Both the position numbers and the translations under genes were made by a program. A DNA stretch of 64,000 bases, taken from contig JBLDXI010000001.1 of NCBI GenBank assembly GCA_047495785.1, forward strand, positions 2,604,001 through 2,668,000, in the 5' to 3' direction. The notes beneath the pieces were generated by a model that did no database searches, was not told the origin of the DNA, and worked only from the letters and a program-made list of their open reading frames with translations. Origin of the DNA: Lepidodermella squamata. Lineage: Eukaryota > Gastrotricha. Of the stretch, positions 37,704-47,395 are shown one piece after another. Each line of letters starts with the position of its first letter. The first letter of the stretch is position 1.

Positions 37704-38794
37704 CTATTCAAGTACCAGGACTGCTTCAAATCGCTGCTCTGCTGCTTGATAGCTATTGTTAACTCTGCGTTCGCCAGCTGCTGATTGAGCTCGCCTTCCA
37801 GCACCGAGTGGTCTGCTTCCTGGTCTGTTTCCGCCCGTTGACATCGGTCGCCGTAGAACGCTACTCGAAGGCCGTGACATTGTCTACATTGAAACAAAAG
37901 CAGTCGAGCTCATATCAAATAAAAAATAAACAAATAATTTTCTTGGAAGAACGTAAATATATTTTGAAGCGGGAGATCGCTTGTTAACTAAGTAGTTTAT
38001 CTAAAATTTCAATGGTTTCATTTTCGCCAGTAGTTTCAACGATACAACCCCCCTTTCATAGACGATGCTTCACGTAGTTTTTTTAAATAAATACAAGCAA
38101 ACAATTCGGCTACGACCAGGATAGGATAGGAAATAAAATGGCTCTTTCCTCCAACATAACTAATATCATCAATGCATTACTCACCTGCGATGTGTTGCAA
38201 CTGACCGGCATGCTACCCATTTGTTTGACAGTTTTGATAAATTCTTGATTCAGGTACTCATTTCTACGAAGGGAAAGGAAACATAATTCAATTACAGAGA
38301 CATATTCAGAGAATAACAGATTGATATTCGTTACCTGCTTCGAAGCAAATCTTCTCTTTGCTGCTTTTCAAGAACTGCTTGTCTAGTAGCAGCCGGATCT
38401 GAAGTGCCCCCAGTCTGTTTGATCAATAGGCAATATATTATTTGCACACAGAATTTCACAGAAATAAATAACCTGTTTAAGATTGCTGATTTCTGCGTTG
38501 TCTGATTGAAAAAGGACGGTTGATTAAAACAACAAAAGTAGTATTTTAAATCTTTCCTTACTCAAAATGTTCGTGATATGCATCGAAGCGATTCGATCGC
38601 CCGTCCATGCTCTTAGAGATCAAAAAGTATATTGACAGAGACCATTCAATTCATGCTTACTTTTTGAGAAGCTCCAGCACGCATTCTAACTCTAGTTTAA
38701 GCTTCTGATTTTCAGCTTCGCTCTCGAACAGCTGGCCGCGAAGTTCATTGACTGTTTTAGTTAGACGTTCGACTTCATATTTAAAATTGCTCAT
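37704..38794 (-). CDS. Small coiled-coil protein, unrecognised
   Basis: Model: complement(join(37704..37883, 38185..38263, 38335..38414, 38473..38501, 38562..38611, 38661..38794)), 183 aa; the six exons, one only 29 nt, sum to an open frame. The N-terminal 45 residues form a clear heptad-type coiled coil (EVERLTKTVNELRGQLFES). A possible conserved core (KAWTGDRIASMHITNIL) follows, then a second charged helix (VLEKQQREDLLRSRNEYL) and a Ser/Arg/Pro/Gly-rich tail. A splice acceptor (TTATTTAG) ends five bases before the ATG, as in CAPZB. Its start faces TRAP-alpha. No family recognised; a cytoskeletal or centrosomal role is only suggested by the coiled coil. Confidence 0.65.
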
Positions 38795-39405
38795 ATTTCC
38801 TAAATAACAAGTGATACTTCAGGTGAGAAAAGCGAAAAAACGGGACATTCAAGCAAGGATTCTAACTAACCCTACCCCTAACCCATCAGAATACCACAAC
38901 CTGCGTGCAAGTATAGGGAAATCAATCTTCAAAATGAATGGCCAAGGGCTAAGGGACCACTCTTGATGCTTGCTGCGAGTTTGCACTAGAAAATTGAAAC
39001 AAATTTCATATAAACTAAGCATTTTGTGATATGTAACAATTTCCGGCAGCTATGTGCGAATTTCCGCATTAATTATTCAGCGAATTCATGGGATAAACGT
39101 GTCGTTGCTATGCACGCTTAATTACCCCAAACAATAAAATATCGACGTTCAAATTACTGACTTCATAAAAAATATATTTTTGAGAAATTATATATTTAGT
39201 GTCAAAAGTAATTGAACCACACGCGTTTGCCCGTCACGATTGCGGCCAGGGTCGCGTGTTTTTGCCCTGTCATCATCACAAGTAGCGGTTTGCGATATAA
39301 CGCGCAAGGAATTGAGCGTGTTTCCTTGTATTCTTGGTTGCTGTTCAAGCTTCTCTGAGCTTTTAATCATTTCTTAAAGTTTTATCGATCGAGATATCGC
39401 AAACA
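38795..39405. promoter_or_regulatory. Divergent intergenic region, coiled-coil gene / TRAP-alpha
   Basis: About 0.6 kb between opposite starts; probable shared promoter region. No coding exon seen. Confidence 0.4.
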
Positions 39406-40767
39406 ATGTCAATCAAAGCTTTGCTGTTGGTTTTGCTTCTTGGGCTAGGTAAGTACCATTTGGCTAGTATATTCAGATGGTGTCGAACGTCTTCCTAAAA
39501 GCAGTTGTATTTGATTTTTTCATTTGAATATGACTTGTCGATGTGAAGAATAGTAATTTTAGTTCATTCGTTGGTGGGCTTGTGTTCATATTAGTGACCA
39601 CACGCTCAATATATGTTTGAAACATTACCTTACTTTTTCTCTATTATTTCCAGCTTCGTTTGCCAGGGCCGATGATCTTGATGACGAAGTGAACGTTGAA
39701 TCCGAGGAGCAAGCTGTTCCCCCGGAAACCGCCGAAGATGTCGAAGATGCCACGAAGTTGAGCAAGGCTTCGCCTGATGCTGACGTTGCATCTCATGTCG
39801 TTCAAATGGACAACGGAGCATTACCTTCGAATGAATTCATCACTGTTCTGGTTGGCTTTGCAAACACCGGCGAGAAGGAACTCTTTGTTGATGGCATTGA
39901 AGCTTCTTTCCGTTATCCTCAGGACTTCAACTACTTCATCCAAAATGTGAGTTATCGCTGTAGTATTTATTACGAGATTTTAATTGTTACTTTTAAATTT
40001 AGTTCACCCATTTCCGTTACAATCGTGTTGTCCCGGCGAAGACTGAGGCCAGCTTCATGTATCGCTTCTTCGTTCACGAGTCTTACCACTCGCGCTCTAT
40101 GGGTCTTTCGGTCAATGTCTATTACCACGATTTGGAAGGCAAGGTTTTCGAGTCGGCTGCTTTCAATGAAACCATCCGCATTGCTGAACCCGTCGAAGGA
40201 TTCGACGCTGAAGCTTTCTTCCTGTACGTTCTGCTGGCTGCAGTCGTTGCTCTTCTTGCTTTCGGTGGCCATCAGCTGTTCCAGACCTATGGCGTAAGTT
40301 TACAAGTACTTGAATGTTTAGCTAGTTTTACGCCATGTTTATACATAACATTGAGTAATCCTTATTATGTAGAGCGTCTTCCTAAAAGCAGTTGTGTTTG
40401 ATTATTTTATTCAAATTCGACTTGTCGATGTGAAGAATATTACATTTAGTTCATCCGTTGGTGAGCTTGTGTTCGACTAGTGAACATTAGTTCAATATAT
40501 GTTTGAAACATGCCTTATAAATTTGTTTTATATTTATAGCGTCGCATGGTTTCGTCGAAGCCCTCTGCTCCAGCTGTTGAGACTGGCACGCAGAAGTCTG
40601 ATGTTGACACCGACTGGCTTCCCAAGGAGCTTCTGGCCTCTCTTCAGAAGCCCGCTGCTGCCAAATCTAAGAGCCCGAAGAAGGAAAGCAATGGTACTAA
40701 GCGATCGCCCAACTCCGATACTGAATCCCGCCAAAGGCGCTCGCAGGGCACCAAGTTGGTTGAATAG
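39406..40767 (+). CDS. SSR1: Translocon-associated protein subunit alpha (TRAP-alpha)
   Basis: Model: join(39406..39448, 39654..39946, 40003..40293, 40540..40767), 284 aa, the family length. Signal peptide (MSIKALLLVLLLGLA), acidic luminal N-terminus, then the conserved luminal core (FITVLVGFANTGEKELFVDG, EASFRYPQDFNYFIQNFTHF, SFMYRFFVHES), a membrane helix (FFLYVLLAAVVALLAFGG) and a basic cytosolic tail ending near KLVE. TRAP sits at the Sec61 channel in the ER and helps nascent chains enter. The first and third introns share a duplicated sequence block (see findings). Confidence 0.96.
39491..39625 (+). repeat. Intronic duplicate block, copy 1 (TRAP-alpha intron 1)
   Basis: Shares CTTCCTAAAAGCAGTTGT (39491), GACTTGTCGATGTGAAGAAT (39532) and CAATATATGTTTGAAACAT (39607) in the same order with TRAP-alpha intron 3, and aligns between these blocks with few differences. 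Confidence 0.85.
40378..40511 (+). repeat. Intronic duplicate block, copy 2 (TRAP-alpha intron 3)
   Basis: Same three blocks at 40378, 40419 and 40493, same orientation as copy 1. May be an intron-borne RNA gene pair or an intron-to-intron duplication. Confidence 0.85.
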
Positions 40768-41341
40768 GTCTCTCAAGCTGAACCCTCGTTGTCTTCTTCA
40801 TTGTATTTCATATACGTCGTAATTGTCAAAATATCGTATAACACTGATGAATTTGGTTTGATTTTCCTTATTGTATTTGCTTCAAAACATGTTTAGCGAG
40901 GAAAGTCGAAGAATTGTGTGAACCTGTTAGTGCTGTTATGCTCCGTCTCTCATGCATGGGCCTGGAAGGCTAAGTAGCTGCTATATGTGATTGACTGCAT
41001 GCTGATTTCATCTGTAAACATCAACTCAGCCAAGCAGCTATGATGCCTGTTCATGCATTTTGCATTCCAAGTTCTCTTCTGTAATAATTAAAACAACAAG
41101 ACTCACCTGTTTTGGTGGTGTTTAAACATGTATTGTCTATCATTCAGAAAGTGCGTTTTGGTTTTGCTATTAAAAGATTGAGAAGATGTCAAGTAGTACG
41201 CCATATTATTATTTATCGTATGAAGTTCTGACTTTTCACGGCGAAGTTGTCATCAATGGTCAACATCAACAAAAAAATAATAAAAAAGATTCTTGTATTT
41301 GCTATGTCTGATTTTGGTCTAGCTAACTAATTTAATTTGAC
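40768..41341. other. TRAP-alpha 3' UTR and intergenic spacer
   Basis: No coding exon recognised. AATAAT/AATAAA-type sequences near 41276-41283 may terminate TRAP-alpha. Confidence 0.4.
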
Positions 41342-42777
41342 ATGGCTGATACCTACGAGCCAATTTTTGATCCCGTGATCTACAAGGCAATGCGATTGGT
41401 ATACGAAGACAACTTTGATTCGAGTAAAGAGCTGAAAGAAATGGTTCTCAATGCTTTGCAGAACCGTAGCACTTCCGCTTCACCCATTGAGGTAACCAGC
41501 TAGGGGAAAAATTCGTTTCAGCTCCATTTTTTTATCGTGCTAGGAGGCTCCTAGCGCTAGCAGACCATCATCTTCCAAGGCCATTTTACCGGAAACTGGA
41601 AGGGTATATACTGAATATTAGAAATACGTGGACTTATTGAAAATCAATTCAATAAGGTTGCTACTGCCAAGGAAGATGCTATCGAGATTAAGGAGGATCC
41701 GGCTGATTTCGATGAAATTCCAACCAGTTCAATATCAATTGCACGGAAATCAGCGGGGTATACTTCCGACGGATGCTGCGTTTGCCAGTGAGTTTGTTAA
41801 CTTACGACCAGGTATGATTTCATGTTTCATCTGTTTGAAGGAAGTCGCGAAACGAATCGCCGGGCAATAAGCTATTCGAATGCACCGAGTGCCATCGCAT
41901 GTATCATCAGGTAAATTGATTGAATGAAATGTGAAACATTTTTCAGAGCGTTTGCTCATGCAGAATTGCCATTCGCCTCCAATTCGCGACAAACCAGACT
42001 GCAAGGTGGATGACCCTAGATTCGTGTTTTATTGCTGTGATTGCGCCCCGGTAGCTGCGCCTGAGACAATGGTATTGTGTGACTTGATGATTACTGTTGA
42101 ACCGATGAAAAATTGTCTTTCGTAGGTTACAAATAGACCAGCTGCGGCGTCTCGCACGGCTTCGTCTACGAATTTAACTGCAGGCTGGACGGTTAATCGG
42201 CCGTCCAGTGGCCAGAACACCACAACTGCTCAGCAATCGATCTTGGCCAAGGAATTGGGAGCTCCAAAGCCAGGTATAGCCATTTGAAAAAATCACAAGA
42301 CCACCAGCTATTAAGTACTCGAAATTATTACATTGATTCTCGGGAAGCAATCAATTTCAATATTTCAATCGAAGATTATTTTTTTTCAATTTTTTTTCCA
42401 ATCGAGGAAATCGACATCTCAGCATTTTTTTCTGCTAGATCTGAGTTAACTAGCAGGGTCCCATCGACTATCTGTTTCGTGACTTTTTTTTTATAAAAAA
42501 ACTGACCCAGCAGTAGCCTGACTGACGAGTCCTATGAATTCATCCGGGAGAATCTCTATTCAAAAAATAGCGCGATTGAAATTTTCATTAAAATCAGAAC
42601 CCGAAGTTCCTTAATTTGCCTGATAATTCGAAAATTAAATTTTTTGGCTTGGCTTAAAAAAATTCGGCCGTGTTCATTGACAATATTTTTATGCTAGATT
42701 ACTGTCTCTATTTTTCGCTATTAACAAGTGTCATGTTTCTCTCAGGTAAACGTCGGCTTCCCTCGGAAGATGACTGA
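41342..42777 (+). CDS. INTS12: Integrator complex subunit 12 (PHD-finger protein)
   Basis: Model: join(41342..41491, 41544..41603, 41657..41787, 41841..41910, 41964..42071, 42126..42273, 42746..42777), 232 aa, all phases consistent. The N-terminal microdomain FDPVIYKAMRLVYEDN ... SSKELKEMVLNAL matches the INTS12 segment that binds INTS1. The PHD finger is assembled over three splices: GCCVCQ, LFECTECHRMYHQ, NCH, then DDPRFVFYCCDCAP. A Ser/Thr-rich tail ends KRRLPSEDD. Integrator is a nuclear complex acting on snRNA 3' ends and paused polymerase II. The frame around the third intron was chosen because it restores the zinc ligands. The last intron (472 nt) is long. Confidence 0.9.
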
Positions 42778-42948
42778 AAAATCGATTGGCTGAGTTGACT
42801 CTTGAATCGCGTCTTTCGCGCTTTTTGTTGTGCGAAAACCAGTTGACTACTAATACAACCGCTATTAAGCATAACAAACAAACAGCCTCTCGACGTGTTG
42901 TTTCATGTAGGTGTATATTTTACGAGTGTTTAACGTGCGCAAACAACA

Positions 42949-43756
42949 ATGTCGCGTCAAAAGACCCTCGCTGACGTGTTGCAAGCCGCTGGCTCAGCGA
43001 CTCAGCCTGAGTTGACTCAAGAGTACTTTTTGGCCGGCAGCGTCCTCGACTCGCAAAAAGACGCGCTAGTTCATCGATTGATTGCGATTTCCGACACCAA
43101 ACCGCTGCCATTTTTCGAGCACGAAATTCTATTAGGACTTCGTAAGTTTTATTTCTATTGAAATTCGCCTGAATAATTCACTCGAAAATCGCAGGAGTCG
43201 AAAATTCACAAAAGGTGGAGCTGAGGTTTCGCAGAACTTTGGAATCAAAAGATAACGTGCCTTGGTAATTTTAACCAGAAATTTCATGGCAAAATAAATA
43301 ATTATTTTTGTCAGTTTTCTACGTTATCATGGCCAAACAATGGATGCCGATAGGACATCAGCCGGTTTGGGTCCGAATGCAGTTGCGCCATGTAATATTC
43401 GGCATATCGTCGAGGCAGCAGTTAGTCCAAATGTTGTCGATGTCCTGAAAGATGTCGGTTTCATCCCTGAATTCGAGTTCGTAGCGAAGGGTTTGACGTT
43501 CTGCCGCGGCTGTGTCCGCATCACCCTCAGCAAAATTCACCGGTATTAATTTTACAACTTAGCCAGTAAATATAAATAATAATAATTTTGTAGGGTCGTT
43601 CAGCCAGGCAACGCGATGGGCCCGCTGGATCCTATTAACAAGTCGTGGCTCATTGAAATTTCAAGCATGTCCGATGGCCCTTCGCCAGCCGTAGTCGATC
43701 AAGTTCGGTCGACGGCCGACTGTTTGCGGCCTCAAATCGAAATCGTCAAGCAGTAA
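42949..43756 (+). CDS. MED18: Mediator complex subunit 18
   Basis: Model: join(42949..43141, 43195..43264, 43315..43542, 43594..43756), 217 aa, near the usual length. Features typical of MED18: EYFLAGSVLDSQKDALVHRL, FFEHEILLGL, FLRYHGQ, FIPEFEFVAKGLTFCRG and the closing VVQPGNAM block. MED18 belongs to the Mediator head module that links regulators to RNA polymerase II. It starts 171 nt after the INTS12 stop on the same strand, suggesting co-expression, though it may have its own promoter. A possible acceptor (TTTCATGTAG) lies 39 nt before the ATG. Confidence 0.9.
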
Positions 43757-43872
43757 TTGCCGAAAATCCTACCGTTGACTTTCATTTGAAGTGATAATAT
43801 CTTATCAATTTTCGAAATAAAAGTTCGTTGACACGTTTTATTTGGATCCTCCTTTTACCAGAACAATATTTG

Positions 43873-44120
43873 AGCGGAACCAAATTTGCTGTCAGCGGAA
43901 CCACATTTTGGAATTTTCTAGTGGCCTGAAATCACTTTTCAGATATTTCTTGCGGGTTAAGATTAACTACAATAATTCTAGAAAAATCGGCAGTAAATTC
44001 AGCGTAAAATTCTCTATAAGACAGGGTGTTCAATTCAGAACTCATGCTTCGCCTCGAATTCTTAGAATTATTCAAAAAATAGCTCTTGGCACATTTCGCT
44101 GCGGCATATTTGGTTCCGCT
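43873..44120 (+). mobile_element. MITE-like repeat, copy C
   Basis: Best-preserved ends of the family: starts AGCGGAACCAAATTTGC and ends ATTTGGTTCCGCT. The core matches copies A and B. Inserted between the MED18 3' end and the last exon of the convergent EB-type gene. Confidence 0.85.
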
Positions 44121-44141
44121 GAACGATATTCCGACTTTATT

Positions 44142-45564
44142 TTAGTAGAAAAAGTTGTGACTAGTTACAATGCGAAAGAAATCTTCGAGCTCAATAATCA
44201 GGTTAGGGTAGATCATATCAAAGGACATTGAGAGAGCCGTCTGTTTATCGATTTGCTTTTTCGTCGGTCCCCGCCGAGTCGTGTCGATTCTACCCGCAAT
44301 ATCAGTGTAATTTCCTAAAAAGAGAAATTAAGGAAGTCGTTATTTTATAATTTCGCGAGACTCACGGCACAATCCTTGGCTGTAATTGAGTCCGTCCGCA
44401 TCAATATCCTCTGGGCACTGAAAATATTCATAATTTTATCTAAATTTTTCCATCGCTCATATAATTACCCTGTAGCAAACGTTACCAGCTCCACAAATCG
44501 GAACTTCAATGATGTAACTGAAATAAACTGAAGATTCGTTGGATTTATTAATATTTCGAGCGTAATTTTTCATTTACCTGGGTCAGTCGTACAAGGGCGT
44601 CCGACAGCTTGATTCAAAACTGCGTCATTCGCCACGCAAATTGTTTTAGTAATGACACTCTTGGTCGAGGTGTCGAACCAAGTTATCGCCGTTTCTTTGC
44701 CATCTTGCGGCGAACATCCGCATGTTCCATTCAGGCAAGCGCCGTAGTCGAAGGTATAGCCTGAGAAGCTGTTGCCAGGGCCGAGACAATCAACGTCTTC
44801 CGAACAAGAATCGCCGAATTCGCGTGCGACGCACCTGTTAACGGCAGGGTCGAAACGCATATAACGCTCGGGACATGTGCATTGCTGAGTTTCGGTATCG
44901 CAGATGAAAATCGGTAGGCATTCCGCGTAAGATGAGCAATTCGATCCGTAAAAATGGCTGGTTTCTTCGGCGAATATCATAAGGCAAACTGCGCCAATTT
45001 GCTAGAAAATAACTAGTAGTTTCGCTTTGAATCTTTGATTGAAGCAATAAATTACGTAAAATCCAGATGCGCACTTGACAGTGTCTTGACAATAGGAGCC
45101 ATGGGGTAGAATTTCGTTTGGTGCAGCTGTACAATTGTCGCCAACAAACTTATACTCCACTAGAAATGCGTTAAAAAATTCGATGAAATTATTTTGCCAT
45201 CCATATTTTCCAAACCTTGTTTGCAACCGCCGTCGATGCCGAGGGCGAAGCCCTCTAAACATTCACAAAGGCCCACTTCGCAGGCTGGAGTCTTTTGAGG
45301 GAATGAATTAAAATTGGGCATAAATTCAAAGGAATAATTCATACCATAAAATTATTCACTACGCAACGTTCGTTAACATCTCTTCCGCAATCTTCATCTT
45401 TGGTGCAAACTGTTTAAAAGGAGATCAGGTGAAATTCGATATCGGATTAGCAGTGGAAACTCACGGTTTCCTAATTTGCTATATTCCCGCCAGTGATGGT
45501 CAGCAAAAGCTTCGGCGGTAAAGAAAAAAATAGTTAAAAATAGATATGCAATTTTCGTCTGCAT
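44142..45564 (-). CDS. EB-type cysteine-rich secreted protein (copy 3)
   Basis: Model: complement(join(44142..44314, 44366..44417, 44469..44527, 44578..45001, 45056..45159, 45216..45291, 45345..45409, 45465..45564)), 350 aa, in frame. Signal peptide (IAYLFLTIFFFTAEAFA), then cysteine modules following the order of the genes at 117 and 3803: CTKDEDCG, CEVGLCECLEGF, DNCTAAPNEILP, CDTETQQCTCPERYMRFD, REFGDSCSEDVDC, YGACLNGTCGC, TKTICV, CPEDID. It corresponds to their N-terminal half. It has no Thr-rich linker and no hydrophobic tail, so it is predicted to be secreted rather than anchored. The last exon, ending beside a MITE, is the least certain. It supports a dispersed gene family with a shared intron 1 position and phase. 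Confidence 0.75.
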
Positions 45565-45811
45565 TCAAATAATGATTTGGCTGCTGTCTCGGCACCTAAA
45601 GGTTGAAAAGCACAGGTGTGATAACGGACGCACCCTCAAGTGGCTCGTGGGTGCAAGCCAAATAAACTGGTATACAAAAGATCGAAAATTCAATGGATTG
45701 TTGTGCTAATATTTGTTTTATTCATTTTGCCTTAATACAAAAGTTATGAGCAGTCGAGACATTTGCCTCTAGGTGCAATTTGATCGTTCCATTTCGTATA
45801 ATCCTGAAGTT

Positions 45812-46415
45812 TTAGTTCCGCAATGAATTTAGAAAAAATCCAATTAACACGCCAGTCAAAGTCACAACAACACTACTTCTACTGAATGTCTGATGTGAGC
45901 CATTACAGAAATCGCCATCGTTACAGTAACAAAGTTCAACAAATGAGGAATCTCCTAATAGAACTTCACAGCCCATGCGACTAGTGTGGGCTGGGTCATT
46001 GTCTTCCAAACAATAGCGCGCGTCGATAATTGTCTCTGAAATTGCAAATTGAATAAAAAATAGCCCTTTAAAAATAATAGATCTAGGTAACCTGTTTTGA
46101 CATGTTTATAGAATCGAATATAAGACCAGGCTAAAAAAGGAAGTCTGATAAAAGTAGTGAAACCACTCAAATTTCGCGAACCTGTTTGTTTGACGCAAAC
46201 TGCGCAGCTAGTTCGATTCATTGGCTGGTCACACGGAACACCAACGCCGTACAAATAGATGTTGCACTCGAAGCAAGTAAGATTTTTCGCAGCTGATTTT
46301 ATATTTTAATATTAAAACTTTCCAGCGGGTAACCATGAAACTGAAACTAACCATGGCAGACATTGGCAATCAGTAATACGCCAGTAAACAAGATGATCGA
46401 ATGCCAGTCGACCAT
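45812..46415 (-). CDS. Ly6/uPAR (quiver-like) small GPI-anchored protein
   Basis: Model: complement(join(45812..46035, 46182..46292, 46352..46415)), 132 aa. Signal peptide (WHSIILFTGVLLIANVCHA), then a three-finger-type cysteine pattern starting LTCFEC and closing with CYCNDGDFCNGS, where the C-N end motif is diagnostic. A hydrophobic tail (SSVVVTLTGVLIGFFL) at the C-terminus indicates a GPI anchor. Such proteins modulate channels, receptors or junctions at the cell surface. Potential N-glycosylation sites are NLT and NRT. It lies immediately upstream of EB copy 3 on the same strand. Confidence 0.88.
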
Positions 46416-47395
46416 TATATTCTTTGCGTTGAAATCTATTCTCCGTTTTTCTTCCCTCTTACTTTTCTCTAGCATTAATGGTTCGCCATCTGAGTGTGCT
46501 TTATCAGCAGAGATAAGGACATGCATAATCAGGGGCCTTCAGCATTCTCTCGGTAATTAAAGTAACACCGTGAAATAATTTTTAACACGATAGGAATTTT
46601 ATCCGGTACGAGGCCAGCTTTGACAGGAATAGAAAGAACTTATCGTTTCTATCTTGTTTCGAACTTGCTTGTCTTCATTTTAGTGTAGGAAAGCGCAGTT
46701 TTATTGTTAAGGATGCAATTCTTGAGATCGATTGTTGTGGTTCTGCTCTTTCATTAGCCTCTGATGCTCATATGACTGTTAACTCGTGAAAAGTGGGTTT
46801 TGGCGAAATTTTTGACATCGTGAGATTTTGATGTCGCTTATAAGATAGATAACGAGGAGTCGAACGATATCAAAAAGAGGCTGATAGTCATCAGGGTTGC
46901 TGAGGAAATTGGCTTAAATTTTACGGGTGGAAATTACTAATTTCAAAAAAATTCATTAATTAATAATTAAAAAATTCCTATTTATGCAGTCGAGATTTTT
47001 GGGGTAATCTGAGTTGAGGAATCTTGCTAGATATTCAAACATTTGATTGAATCAAGCTAGTCAACCTAAATCGACAAGCTTTTTCGGTGACACTTTGGGG
47101 TCTCTCGTGAGGTGGATGGTAGCCTCCTTGAGGTCTGAATTTTTGAAATTCAAAGTCCTCAAGAAAAGCTGAGTATGGACATCTGGAAACCCAAGAATCG
47201 TCTCCAAGTCAACACACATTTTGCCATTTGCTGGAAAATACAGAAAATACGCCAAACCCGACTTTTCACTTGTTAGCGGTCGTATTGAATTTTTTTACTG
47301 AATGTTGAAAAACGTGGAATAAAGTTAATTCAACGTCATGCTTTTATTATTGCTCGATAAAACGGTTAATAAGAAAAAAGGTGAATGAGACAAGT
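46416..47395. other. Intergenic region Ly6 gene / CTF18 3' end
   Basis: AT-rich, no supported coding exon; the minus ORF at 47061-47255 has no motif. Confidence 0.4.

Noticed and set aside
43842-44231. Plus-strand 129-aa ORF after MED18
   Set aside because: It covers MITE copy C and has no start context or motif.
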